Assembly: GCA_945859605.1 (NCBI GenBank)
Contig: OX243811.1
Location: 61,577,445 to 61,641,444 of the forward strand
Direction of reading: 5' to 3'
Length of the DNA: 64,000 nucleotides
Source: Lumbricus rubellus
Taxonomy: Eukaryota; Annelida; Clitellata; Crassiclitellata; Lumbricidae
Within the stretch, counting starts at the first letter, position 1, and every line of letters begins with the position of its first letter. This document shows positions 28,482 to 40,400 of this stretch, in pieces. The notes below the pieces were generated by a model that was given only the letters and a program-made list of their open reading frames with translations, was not told where the DNA came from and did not search any database. Position numbers and translations under genes: made by a program.

Positions 28482-31400
28482 TTATGTATATAGTTATGCA
28501 GTATTAGTGAGCATTGGTTTCTACTGAGGAGCTTGCGAAGGATGCAACAAGGGTTTAAGAGGGTGAAGTGGAAAGAGTAAAGTCTGCTATAGAACTGAGT
28601 TCATTGAAACTAGGAAAATCGATGTTCAAAGAGGAAGCGTGAATGGAACAATTTTCTCAGAAAACCGTTAAGGCATTTATTCTCCATGACATTTGCAAAT
28701 TCCACCAAACAGAGGACATGGTCATTGGTCAAGTTCAGAAAGAGTGGTGTCAATGCTGGATGCAAGGATCAACAAGTAGCTATTGACGGAATATTTAGAG
28801 CAGACTGTGTCATCAGTTTTCACGTTCTGATTGTTCAGATCTCCATTATTTTGAACAAGTTAACTAACGTCAGTTCTGGTCAATATGCAACAAGGCATGG
28901 AATCCTGAAATCATAGAAATAATAAGTAAAGAAATAATAAGTAAAGACATTGATGCAGATGAATTTTATGCTTAGATATAAATAGCATGAAAGAGTCGAC
29001 AGCAATGTGTCTTATTATTGTCTCTTAATTAGTTGCATTATTTTGCTAGTTGATTATTGTGCAAGAAGTTGAGAAATATAATTGCTGATTTTAATGCCGT
29101 GCCTTTCGAACTGTCAACAGATGTTTAAACTGATAATTATCTCTTGGACAGTGCGCTTCACTATCAAATGACGGGTCAAGAGTTCAAATCCCTGCCACAA
29201 TGGAAGGTGGTTTAAAAACTGGAGACTACAGTAATAAATCTGTCATAAAAAGAAATGGGAATTAAGAAAAAGCTGGGCTTCCTGGGAGATAGAATTGGCA
29301 ACAGAGGCATAAAATCTAGAGTGAGGTAATAAAGCGAATGCATTCAGCCACTGTATCAGTCGCCTGCAGTGCATCTTAGCGATCATGTGCGCTTGTTCGA
29401 TAACACGACGTTGTCAACAAGTGCACGTTTAATTATTTTCCTCCATATTTCTTTATGGCTGTGCCATCTCAACCATCTGTGTCCAAATATAGATCTGGCT
29501 CAAGCCATACGGGTCAGCCGGCCGTTTTCTGTACGTCTTTTAAATCCTTCGATACTTTCAGATATGATATGATGACGTCTTTCTGTTTGACTGTATTGTT
29601 CAAACTTAGAAAGATGCTCGTTTGAGTCGTTTCTGAAACCTAGGGATGACAGTTATGATCCGATTCAATATGACAAACTTCATAGATTTAGCGTGATCAG
29701 TATTTGCAGTGCTTCGTTCGGGTCGAACCTTTGTTTACTTATTTAGGTGCTCTTCAATTTAATGCGCCATTCCAAAACCATTAAGTTATCACATATATAT
29801 ATATATATATATTATATACATGTATATATAATATATTGCATTATATCATATTGTATCTATAGATTTATATAGCGCCTCTCGCAGGATGACTATTCAGAGG
29901 CACTCTCAGCATGATAAATATAGATATGTAATGTATTATGTATTATATTTATGATAGTAGTTTTTAATTTTCCAGATTAGCAACTGGTTACTATTACAAA
30001 TTACAGTCGTCTGCTATGACTGTATTCTGATAGTGGCGTTAATTTTGCGAAATAAAATCCATTATGCTCTGTGCGTGATAGGCGAGTAAGTCGGTGTTCA
30101 TTCATTCATTCATCCATTTCAAGAATTTATATAGCTCAACCAAAAGCCATGTTGCTGTTCTTCTTCTGACAGATAACATCGTCTGATTTAGTGGAGAGCA
30201 AGGGTTGTATGAAGTGTCACCCAGAATGCCTCGCTTGCACCGGTCCCGATCTGTTCCACTGCACACTTTGTGCGCACTTCAAGGAGGAGGGAAAGTGTGT
30301 TTCGAACTGCTCTGCTGATTTCTACTATGACAACTCCAACGCTTCTGAGGCCAAGTGCCTGTCATGTGACCAGAGATGCGTTCACTGTACAGGTCCAACA
30401 GAAGCCAACTGTCTTGCCTGCAAGCATTTCAAAATCTACCGAGACACCGTCGGCCATAACAGCTCTGTGCCAGTAGGTGGTGGAGGAGGTTCCAGAAGAT
30501 TTCTATTTGAATGTTCCGATACATATAATTTGTATAATATATGCCTGGTATATGTATTATATATCATGATGATGAATATAATTATAATAATAATATTAAT
30601 AATAATACCATACGAGAACCGTCTGTAAGGATTAGCCATTTCCAAATAATTCTCCCTAATTTCTATAATCTTGAGGGTTCATAGGAAGCATGGAGAAAAT
30701 TAATTTAAAAACTCAGAGAGACCTTTGAGTAGATCTTTTATAGGCGCTACGTAAATTCTTGTATTGAATATAGGTTATCATACATATAATATGTGTCTAT
30801 ATTACTGTTGTTGTTATTATTTTATTTAGTTATTTATCTAGAGCATCCAACATTTAATCTGTTGTAACATATTTGCTCCATATTCCAAGTGACTGGTCTT
30901 TCTTCACCTTGTCACCTTGTGCCGTCGATTCTTGGAACCTTAGCGACCGCTGTGATAAACCTTCTCCACGTGATACGATCTTCCGTCGCGTCTTAGCTTT
31001 ATCTAAATACATTTCTTAGCTTTATCTAATTACATTTCTGACACAGTTTTGGTGTTCTTTTAACAGTTCAACTGTACGGATAAATGTCCAGAGTCGGCTC
31101 CACATAAAACAGCCGACATGATCGGTCGTGATTCAGGGATGATCTGTGTCCTTGAACCTCCAAGTGTGCTCTCAGAGTAAGGGTCCTGCTCAGTAACGTA
31201 CAATACATTACACTATGACAGTATATTTTGCTATGCATTGCAGTACTGTGGTTATGCCGTATTGCTGTGTTACTGCGTGTGCTAGTATACTTACTGTGCT
31301 AGTATACTTAGTGTGCTAGTATACTTACTGTGCTAGTATACTTGCTGTGTTAGTATACTTACTGTGTAAGTATACTTACTGTGTTAGTATACTTACTGTA

Positions 31401-34400
31401 CTGTTTGGAGATAGAGACATTCTTTTGAGAGCCTACACAAATTTATATTAGAATTATAATTGCAGAATGCTATAATTATATGCTTCTATAATATGACAAA
31501 ATATTGTTAGTTGTACTAAGTTGTTATACCATGCTATGCAATTTTCTACCATGCTATGGTGCTATGCGGTTCTATACTACCCGATACTATACTATGCTAT
31601 ACTGTTGATGTATGCATATGTTAAGCTGTTTCAATGTGCAGAATTTACTTTTGTGAGGTTTTTAACCAGTAATAGAAAATGATGATAAGGCAGAGAAAAT
31701 GGTTTGACTACATAGGAGACGTGTTTAAGTTTGATTAATGGATTAAAAGACTGAGAATTGGAGCAGAATACGATGACCTGCAAGTCGCAGATGATTAATG
31801 GTCACTTAGAGGTTTGCGGTCAATGGATGACAATGATGAATATGAATGCCAATACCAGTCTGTATTTCTCTTGACCATTGACCTTTATGCAATAGAAAAG
31901 AAATGTAATTGAATAATGCTGTCCTTACACTGTCCAGAAGTGGGAAATAATTCATAAACAAATCAATGAGGACGTATTTTAGTAGCATTGTTTTTTTGTA
32001 GTCATCCGCAGAGTGGTTTGGTAGTTGGTGTAGTCGCTGGTTGCCTCATCCTTATCGGTATAATCATTCTTCCGATTGTCTACATGCGGCGTCAGTGGGC
32101 TCGTGCTGAGGAAAACAAACTACGCTTGACCGCCCGCATGAGCGGACTGGAAGAGAGCGAGGTACGAGGGGAGGTTCGTCTGGTTTTATTTTTTTACAGG
32201 GTACTGGTGTTTTTAACACAGCTCTGATGCCTACTAGCTACTTTTTCTGTTTTCCGCTGGTGGTGGTTGAGTGCTTTTGCTTTTTTCGTGGTGTTGTATT
32301 TTGATCTTGTTATTTTTCCGTGGGCAGTGGATGCTGCTAGTTCTTATTTCAGGTTTTTTGTTTCTATATTGTTTTCAATTTCATATTTGGTCCTTCTATG
32401 TCCCTGTTTGGCCTTTCTATGTCTCTAATGTCTAATGATAACTGTTACTACTGTTACTTGTTTCTACTAGTGATGATAGTCTATGCTTGGTTTTACTTAA
32501 GGTGATCTTTATTTCATACAGATACTGATAAATGTTCTTTGCATAAACTTTCAGTGACTTTATTCCTCATGTGTTCTATGTAAGACAATCTGATAGCATT
32601 GGAACATTGGTCAGCTATGTATTTATTATATCATATAGACTGAATACAATGAATATGCTATTTCATCATTTAAATTTAGCCATTGAATGTTAAAATTTGC
32701 CTGCCACTTTGGAATGCCAGTGTGTTCGGATTTGGTGCTCACTGCTCAGTCCTTAAGGCTCAGACCTTGTTGTGAGAATTGGTGCTCAGATCTTGGTGGG
32801 AATAAGAACAGTTAGTTTCAGCACCTTTTTTGTTTTTTCAGTAACCTTTTGTTCCTGGTTTATCTGTAGTTTGAGAAAAGCAGTGAACTGTTGAAAGGAC
32901 TGTATTGAGCTTTGTTCTGAAGGTATCAGCTAATTATGAGTTATTATTTTTTAATTTAAAATATATCTCCTGAAATACTCTAGAGTGATTTTGGACGTGA
33001 AGCTCATTGCGTTGAACTGTTTCAGCCTTTGACACCAAGCGATGCCAAACCAGACATGGCGATGTTGCGACTAATCAAAGAATCTGAGATCAGAAGAGGA
33101 AATATCATCGGGTCAGGAGCGTTTGGAACCGTCTACAAGGCAAGAATTATGGCACACACACCTTACTTCTGCTTTCAGGTTTTCATTATTACCCAGTGGT
33201 ATGCCAGATTAAATCTGTTTTGAGGCATTGTGTTTGAAGACATAATTATCAAGAACCACCATGTAGTCACATTGTAGGCCTAGTGAGAAGGTGGTGTCCT
33301 AAAATGAGTACATCTTTCATTAGCTGATCCATTGTAATCAAATTTCTTCACTTAGAGGCTTGATCAAATTACCTGTAGATCGGAGTAATATATATTGTAT
33401 ATTATTATTATATAGTGTATTGTATTTATGACAATTTCTAATTCTTTGTCAGTAGCAGTCTACTTTTAGGATGCTTTATGGCACCATGTCGACTGTCAGC
33501 ATAAATGAAAAGAACTCGAAAGCAGATGCAGTTTTAACTGTTTAAAAAAAAAAGTAGATCGAGTTTCGACTTTTCCTGAAGACTAGAAGACTGTCGCGCT
33601 TTCATTTATAAATTTTCATCACATTACTTTTTTTTCTTAGGGTGTATGGGTACCAGAGGGCGAGAACGTGAAGATCCCTGTGGCGATCAAGGTTCTTCAG
33701 GACGGCACATCAGTCAGTCAGAACAAGGAATTGCTGGAGGAGGCACGTATCATGACGTCCGTTGTCCATCCATGCTGCATTCGAATCCTCGCTGTCTGCA
33801 TGACAGTTCAGATGATGCTCATTACTCAACTCATGCCGCTCGGATGTCTGCTCGACTACGTGCGCAGAAACAAAGCCAACATCTGCTCGAAAGTCATGCT
33901 CAACTGGAGCACACAGATTGCACGGGTAGGCAGCACGACATGCAGTTGTAATCATGAATTTATATAGTGCCACTTCAGGAGAAACTCCTCAGAGGCACTC
34001 ACGACCTTGCAGCACCAAACCACAGTGAAAGAGAATGGTTTTCAAACGCTTGCGGAAAAGGGGCAAAAAGGGCCTAGAAGTTCATTGTGGTGACTGCTGT
34101 ACAACCTTGAACGTCAGAGCATTACAAGCATGGCTAGAAATGCAATCCCAAATGTAAGAACTCTACAAGCATGCAGTTGTACGTAACGTCAGCTACAACT
34201 CTATCAATGAATGCCTACTTATAAACATAAATAACTTAAAAGTTATAACTTTTTTCTTTCCATTCAATTTTGAGGCCCCCAAGGAATGGAACTAACTACC
34301 AATTTGATGAAAGTCAAGTTCTGTGCCATGTTGTTTTGTCACATTGTCATATTGAGTGAACCTGCCGGAGCCTAATCTGTATGAGCAATGAAGATAATTA

Positions 34401-37400
34401 TAGTACTCATATACCCTAAATAGATAATTAATTTAATTAATAAATGCAGCAGAAATGTGTTTAGTGTATTAACCAAAAGAGCTCTGTAGTTAATTGTGTT
34501 GGTTCATTTATGCTATAAACTATTGCAATGCATGCTAAGCAAGGATATGATGGTATGAAAACAATTACTCGTTTCAGGGAATGATTTACCTTGAAAAGCG
34601 AGGCATTGTACATCGTGACCTGGCCGCTCGCAATGTGCTTGGTGAGTGTAAGATTCTTGCTTTGTATACAAACTATACATACTGCTTCTTCCATTGTTTC
34701 ATTACTGTATCTTAACTTTGCTGTCGCAGGCGATATTAGAGTCAGTGTCCTTAGGGAAACTCCTTTTATGCATCCGTACTTTGTTCAACTGTCATTGTCA
34801 TTATTATTTGTGACTTCTCTAGCACCAGCATCTAATGTAAATTATTTAGGCATCAACCAAAACCACACTATAATCAATTGGGTTAACTATCCAGAATATC
34901 ATCCTGCTAAGACAATGAGGCTGAACATTATTTCTAAATATGAATTTTTGGTTTGTAATATTGTCTAATTGTTTGAGCGTTTGGTTCCGCAAGCTCGCAC
35001 GTCTATCAGACAACATCGAGCCTTTTCGATTGTGGGTCCTGCCATCTGGAATGGCCTCCCATTAGCTTTGCAACTGATGACTAGGCTAACCTTGCCTGCT
35101 TTTTATAAGTTGCTCAAATCCTACTTTTTTAGGTGTGGCTGGGCTGGGAATGCCTTTTTGTAGATCTCTTGCTGAGGCACTATATAAATTCTTGGAATGA
35201 ATGAATAATAACTGTTGAACTTTGAAATTGTGAGATGTGATTTTCATCTACGATTTACTAGCCAATAACATACTGTTGGACTCGATCAGTTGAGAGCATC
35301 GTTCGAAAATCAGAAAATTTTCAGATTTGATTGAATTATGAACTTTTCTGGTTTTCCAGTTCAGAGTCCGAATCAGGTGAAGATCACAGATTTTGGACTT
35401 GCAAAGTTGCTTGATTACAACGAAGACGAATTTCACGCTGTCAGCGGAAAGGTAACTTAGTGCGTTTGGGTAGATGTCTTCATGAAGTGCTTTCAAAATG
35501 CTCTGAAAGATACTCAAACTAAACACTGTGATCTTTTGGATCAATAGAGTGGAAGAGTTCTTTTTAATCTCATGCTTAAATTCAATGAAAGTTCATAGTC
35601 ACAGACAGTGGTTTGTTTACAGTTCAGCTCCTGTCTTGATGCACTGCTTGACATGTGTATATAAAAATATACTTAAAAGGTCTATTAATGTTTTAGATGC
35701 CGATAAAGTGGTTGGCGCTTGAATGCATTCAACATCGAGTCTTCACACATAAGAGTGATGTTTGGAGTTTTGGTGAGAGTTTTATTTCTATTCCGCTGCA
35801 TTTTCTTCTGGATGTTGACAACGCAAAATTCATCTTTTGGCTAAACGTTGCTATTTATAAGTTAATAAGTTTAATAAGTTTATAAGTATCTTCTCTATGT
35901 TTGTTACTTTAACTAAACTTTAGCGAAGAGCCCACCACTTTTTCACATGTATTTTTGTATGTAATTGCTTGTTCTCCTACTTGAACATTAAAACATGACT
36001 CAATATTCACAAATTCTGATTTAGGGGTGAGGAGAGACAAAGGATGCCATGTTTTAAATTATTGTTTGGTTAACTATTCCAGAAATCTACAGAGTGTCAT
36101 TTCAGAACTACCCGTTAATAATAATCAATTATTGATCATAATAAATAATCAATAAAACTAATTAATTATTGATAAGAACAAGAACCGAAATATCATTGTT
36201 TCTCTGTTAGAAATTGTGTGTCGTATGAAAGTCGGAAGCAACTTAGAAATGTGTTTGAAATTTTTTGGCCATCAGGTGTGACTGTTTGGGAGATCTTCAC
36301 GTATGGTCAGAGGCCTTATGAAAGCGTGCATGCGAAAGACATTGCCGATCTTCTGGAGAAAGGGGAGCGACTATCACAACCTTCGATCTGCACCATTGAT
36401 GTCTACATGATCATGATCAAGTGTGAGCATATTCTACTAAAATAAATAAAATTTAAATTCATGCTTTTGATTTATTACAGTGTGATTGATAAATCCGATT
36501 TCATGACTGAATGTTTGGTTCATGGGTCTTTTGGATGAGACACAGGGATCATGAAGTTTCGAATGTAGTGGAAGTCTGTTGTAAATAAGTAAGATCTATT
36601 AAGTGACCAACCTCTGCACGTAGAAAATATTACAGTGCAGGCAAACCAGCAAAAGTGGAAAGCGTGGCTATAAGTAAAGGATAATACAATGAACAGAACA
36701 AGTTTACATCCATAACTCTGATATGTAGGTAACATTGTTATATCAGCTGCAAATCAGAATCTTTTATGGTAGTTTATCTATGTGGTTGCTATCAGAGAGT
36801 TGTTCTCTTATTTGATTAATTATTTATAACGATGTTTAAATCATTTGGAGTGTTGTGTTTTTGTGAGGTACTTGAAAGACACTGTAGTGTTTAGATACAT
36901 AATGTATATATGAAATGAAGATAATGTTAAAGTTTTACTTGTTCTGCAGGGCTTAAAGTGTGGCAGAACGGTCATGGACGGCGTCCTGGCACTTATTTTC
37001 AAATCTCTATGCCGTCCTGCCACTTATTTGAACTTATTATATGTGAACCTTTCATGTATACTGGTTGCAAAATAAAAATATTTGATTGATTGATTGATTG
37101 ATTTGGCCAGCACGCCTGAAAATGTATGGGGCATCCTGGCACTTCTTTTGGAAAGGTAAGGAGCGTCCAGGCACTTCTTTTTTCACACTTTTAGCACTGG
37201 TTAACTGTTTGTTACATTGCATTACATTTTAGGCTGGATGCTTGATGCCATGAGCAGACCATCTTTCAAGGAACTGGCCGAGGAGTTTGCTAAGATGGCA
37301 CGTGATCCTGGACGTTATCTTGTCATTCCTGTAAGTTACTGTCACGAGCATTTAATCTTGTCATTCGCTTTATTGTGCTTAATTAATTTTATTTTGATTC

Positions 37401-40400
37401 AGAACTGGTCTCAACATTGCATCTATTCACTTAACCAGGTTGGGCCATAAAGGAATGTTGAATTCAAGGTTGCTATATTCGAGGGTATACTTGATGAAAC
37501 CCTTCTGTCATTAGATGCCTTGTTTCTATACCCACTACTACAGGATTACTTGCCCTCACCTACGGAATTTCTCGAACATATTACAATTTGAATGATGGTT
37601 TCGCTTGAAGTCGATTTACGCCATACCTTTAATAGAAAACATAAATTATATTCTTAACTATTAACTGATGCCTAATGCATTATGAAACCGCGCTACTGTA
37701 GTTGTTATGTGAGGTTTTTTCATTCATTTTGAAGGGTGACAAGCTGATGCGGCTTCCCAGCCAGACGTACGACACGGCAGATCTCGTTCGCAACATGAGC
37801 ATTCCAGCGGATGGTCCTGAGGAAGTGGTCACCGCAGAAGAATACCTCCATCCTCAGGGTAACAACATGTGCATTGACCACTTGACGTCCATCAAGTACC
37901 ACATCAATGGCGCACTAGAAGTGGTAATTATGGCTATTGTTTTCATACCATATTTGGTACTTTCCATGCTAGAAATAAATGGTAATAATAGTTTAGAAGA
38001 TTCATGCATATCAAATTTACAACATGGAACTAATGATAGTGTACCAACATTGACTAGGAAGCCAGTGCAACCCAGCCGGTGTTTAATGGTTGCAGCATGC
38101 TTATCAACCTTGTGACATGTACATGGTATATCTTCTTCCTATGTTTACATGACTAACACTTTATCACAAGATTGTATCTCTTATTTTCAATTGTGTCCTA
38201 TTTGCCAGTTTATAGAACAAGTTGCCCCTGCTTGTTTACAGGAAAGCCAGGTATGAAGGTAAGTTTGAGATCAAAAGTTCACCCAGGGAAAACCAATTGT
38301 GTTATGATGTGTTAAGGCCACTAGTTTCCTTAACCAATTTAACAAATATCAACCGTTTGATAGCCTTATATTAAAAATTTATTTTGTGTCTGTGCTTAAA
38401 GTTTATTAAGGTTCAGTCAATTCAAAGTGTACACGATTCTGAATTTAGTAAGAATAGCAAGCTTAATTATTTCAATATTGACCAATCACTTTAAATAATC
38501 AAAGAACATAACATAGGAAGGGTTTTAAGTGGTTCAGATGCACGTTAACAGCCAATCTCTCGTAGCTTCCTCTTAAAAATTGTCCACTGAGGCAATTCTA
38601 TCATCAAAACTATTACACAACACTTCCACCAAAGACTTTCTGTTCTAACAATCCGTTTCCAGGCTCAAGAAGGAGGTCAGGTCGAAGGTCGGAACGGAGG
38701 TCGCAAGTCTCGCTTGCGACCGGACGACACAGGTGACCAGTGCTTCTATCGACAATGGCACGACGCCAAATTCAGCTGCCTCGAACCAGCGCCGACGAAA
38801 AGCAAGCCACGACAGAATGCTGAAGTGCTGAGCTGTGCTTCTGAGCCACCATCAACCGTGTCGACGCTCATCGAGTGCGATCCAGACAGTCGCCAGACGA
38901 TCTCTAGCGACCACGCTCTGCCATTCGCCTCCGAGGACAGTGGTGGTGGTGGTGGTGGTGATGGTCAGAAGCTGGAGAAGCTGAAGATGCGGCTGCCGGT
39001 TGATGAGGATGACTATCTGCAGCCGAAACTATCGAAGCCAAATGTGTACTTAGAGTTGGTGCATAACGACGATTCCAATGCAGGTAACATTTCTATGCTC
39101 TGCAGCAGCACACCCTTCGGTCAAATACATAAATTCAGTAGCGTCTCAAATTACATGCTGGAAGTTCTGTGCTGGCTCCCTGTCCATTAGTATATTGAAT
39201 ACAGAGTCACCTGCTGGGTATGGCGATGCCAGCTAGGCCTCGTTCTAACTTGCCTACTTGATCTTTATCGCCCAGCGTTGGGTTCTTGGACTAGTCGATT
39301 CCAATGTTCAGCAGGTGGAAGGGTGCTCCCAGTCGTATTTGGCCGTACCCCATCATGCAAAGCCGTGCTGTTTTGTGGTTGGCCCTGCATTATGGAATGA
39401 CCTCCCTTCTGAGCTGCGCCTGTTCCCGAGATCACTCTGACACATTCTATAAGCACTTGAAAACTGTTCTTTTTGGTCTGGCTGGAATCGGGAGTACGTC
39501 TGAATAGTTTTGTTGAAGAAGTGCTATGTATCAGTTGTATGGTAGATTGCAATGTCACATTCAATGTTTTCAATCAATGTTTTTATTGGTCCGTAAGTAT
39601 CAAGCACACACACAAAATTACACAAAGCATTGCAAATAACACAAATTAAACAGGCAATAATCAAAGTGAGAATTAATTAGTTAACATAAGCCATATAAAC
39701 CTTGGGCTTAGTTTGGGAAAGCCCCCAGGAATATATATGAAGAGATTGTTTAAACCCATTGATTATAGGATTGAGTTATACCAGTGTGTAAAGAGAACTC
39801 TAAAGTACAGAATTAGGACACAAATGGAGACCCAGAAATGAGAGAATCGCGCTAAGTAGGGCCCCCAAGTAGCTATGAAGACTATTAATTAATACACACC
39901 ACAAATTGATGAAAAAATGAACCAAAAGCAACAGCAGATGAAACAATTAAGACACACTAAACAAACCAACACACAATGCAGGAAACCTAAGGATTGTTCA
40001 CCACTCACCAGGACACAACTATGACATCAAAGCAATGTGCAGGCACAGGAAATCAATACACAATGCAGAAGGTGAAAAAAATGAACCAAAAGTAACAGCA
40101 GATGAAACAATTAATGTCACATTCGGCTGATACATAGTTTGCATAGCATAATTATAAATCATAATTATGGTGGCAATTTCAGCTGATAAATGCACAATGA
40201 AATTTATGTTTTTGATGATGTTTATGACCATAGGCGTAGGGGACATTTCAGAGTTGGGGGGCAAAAATGAGACTTTTGCCCGAAAATTTTTTTGTCATCC
40301 GGCCGAAATCTTAAGAAAAATTCCCATTGCGTTTGCCCGAAAATTCTGACGACCTTTTTTTTAGTCATCCGGGCGAAATCTTATGAAATTTCCCGTTACT

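Larger units (their letters stand above)
24066..33025 (+). other. EGFR introns between L2 and the kinase
   Basis: 24066-24787: tRNA-like head and LINE tail. 24953-26015: nothing clear except repeated aatcaatca words. 26216-27185: tail repeat. 27392-28094: (TA)n/(GT)n at 27449-27505. 28398-30172: (TA)n at 28451-28476, tRNA-like head, (TA)n at 29793-29810. 30473-31066: ATT-rich. 31177-32001: 17-bp minisatellite. 32162-33025: nothing seen. Confidence 0.7.

Noticed and set aside
32162..32227. Continuation of the transmembrane exon past 32161
   Set aside because: The frame stays open, but the sequence turns into intron-like residues, and the PLTPS exon joins perfectly at the gtacga donor.
33710..33973. 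Minus-strand frame opposite the kinase exon
   Set aside because: Shadow of the sense coding strand; the plus strand has the EGFR kinase motifs.
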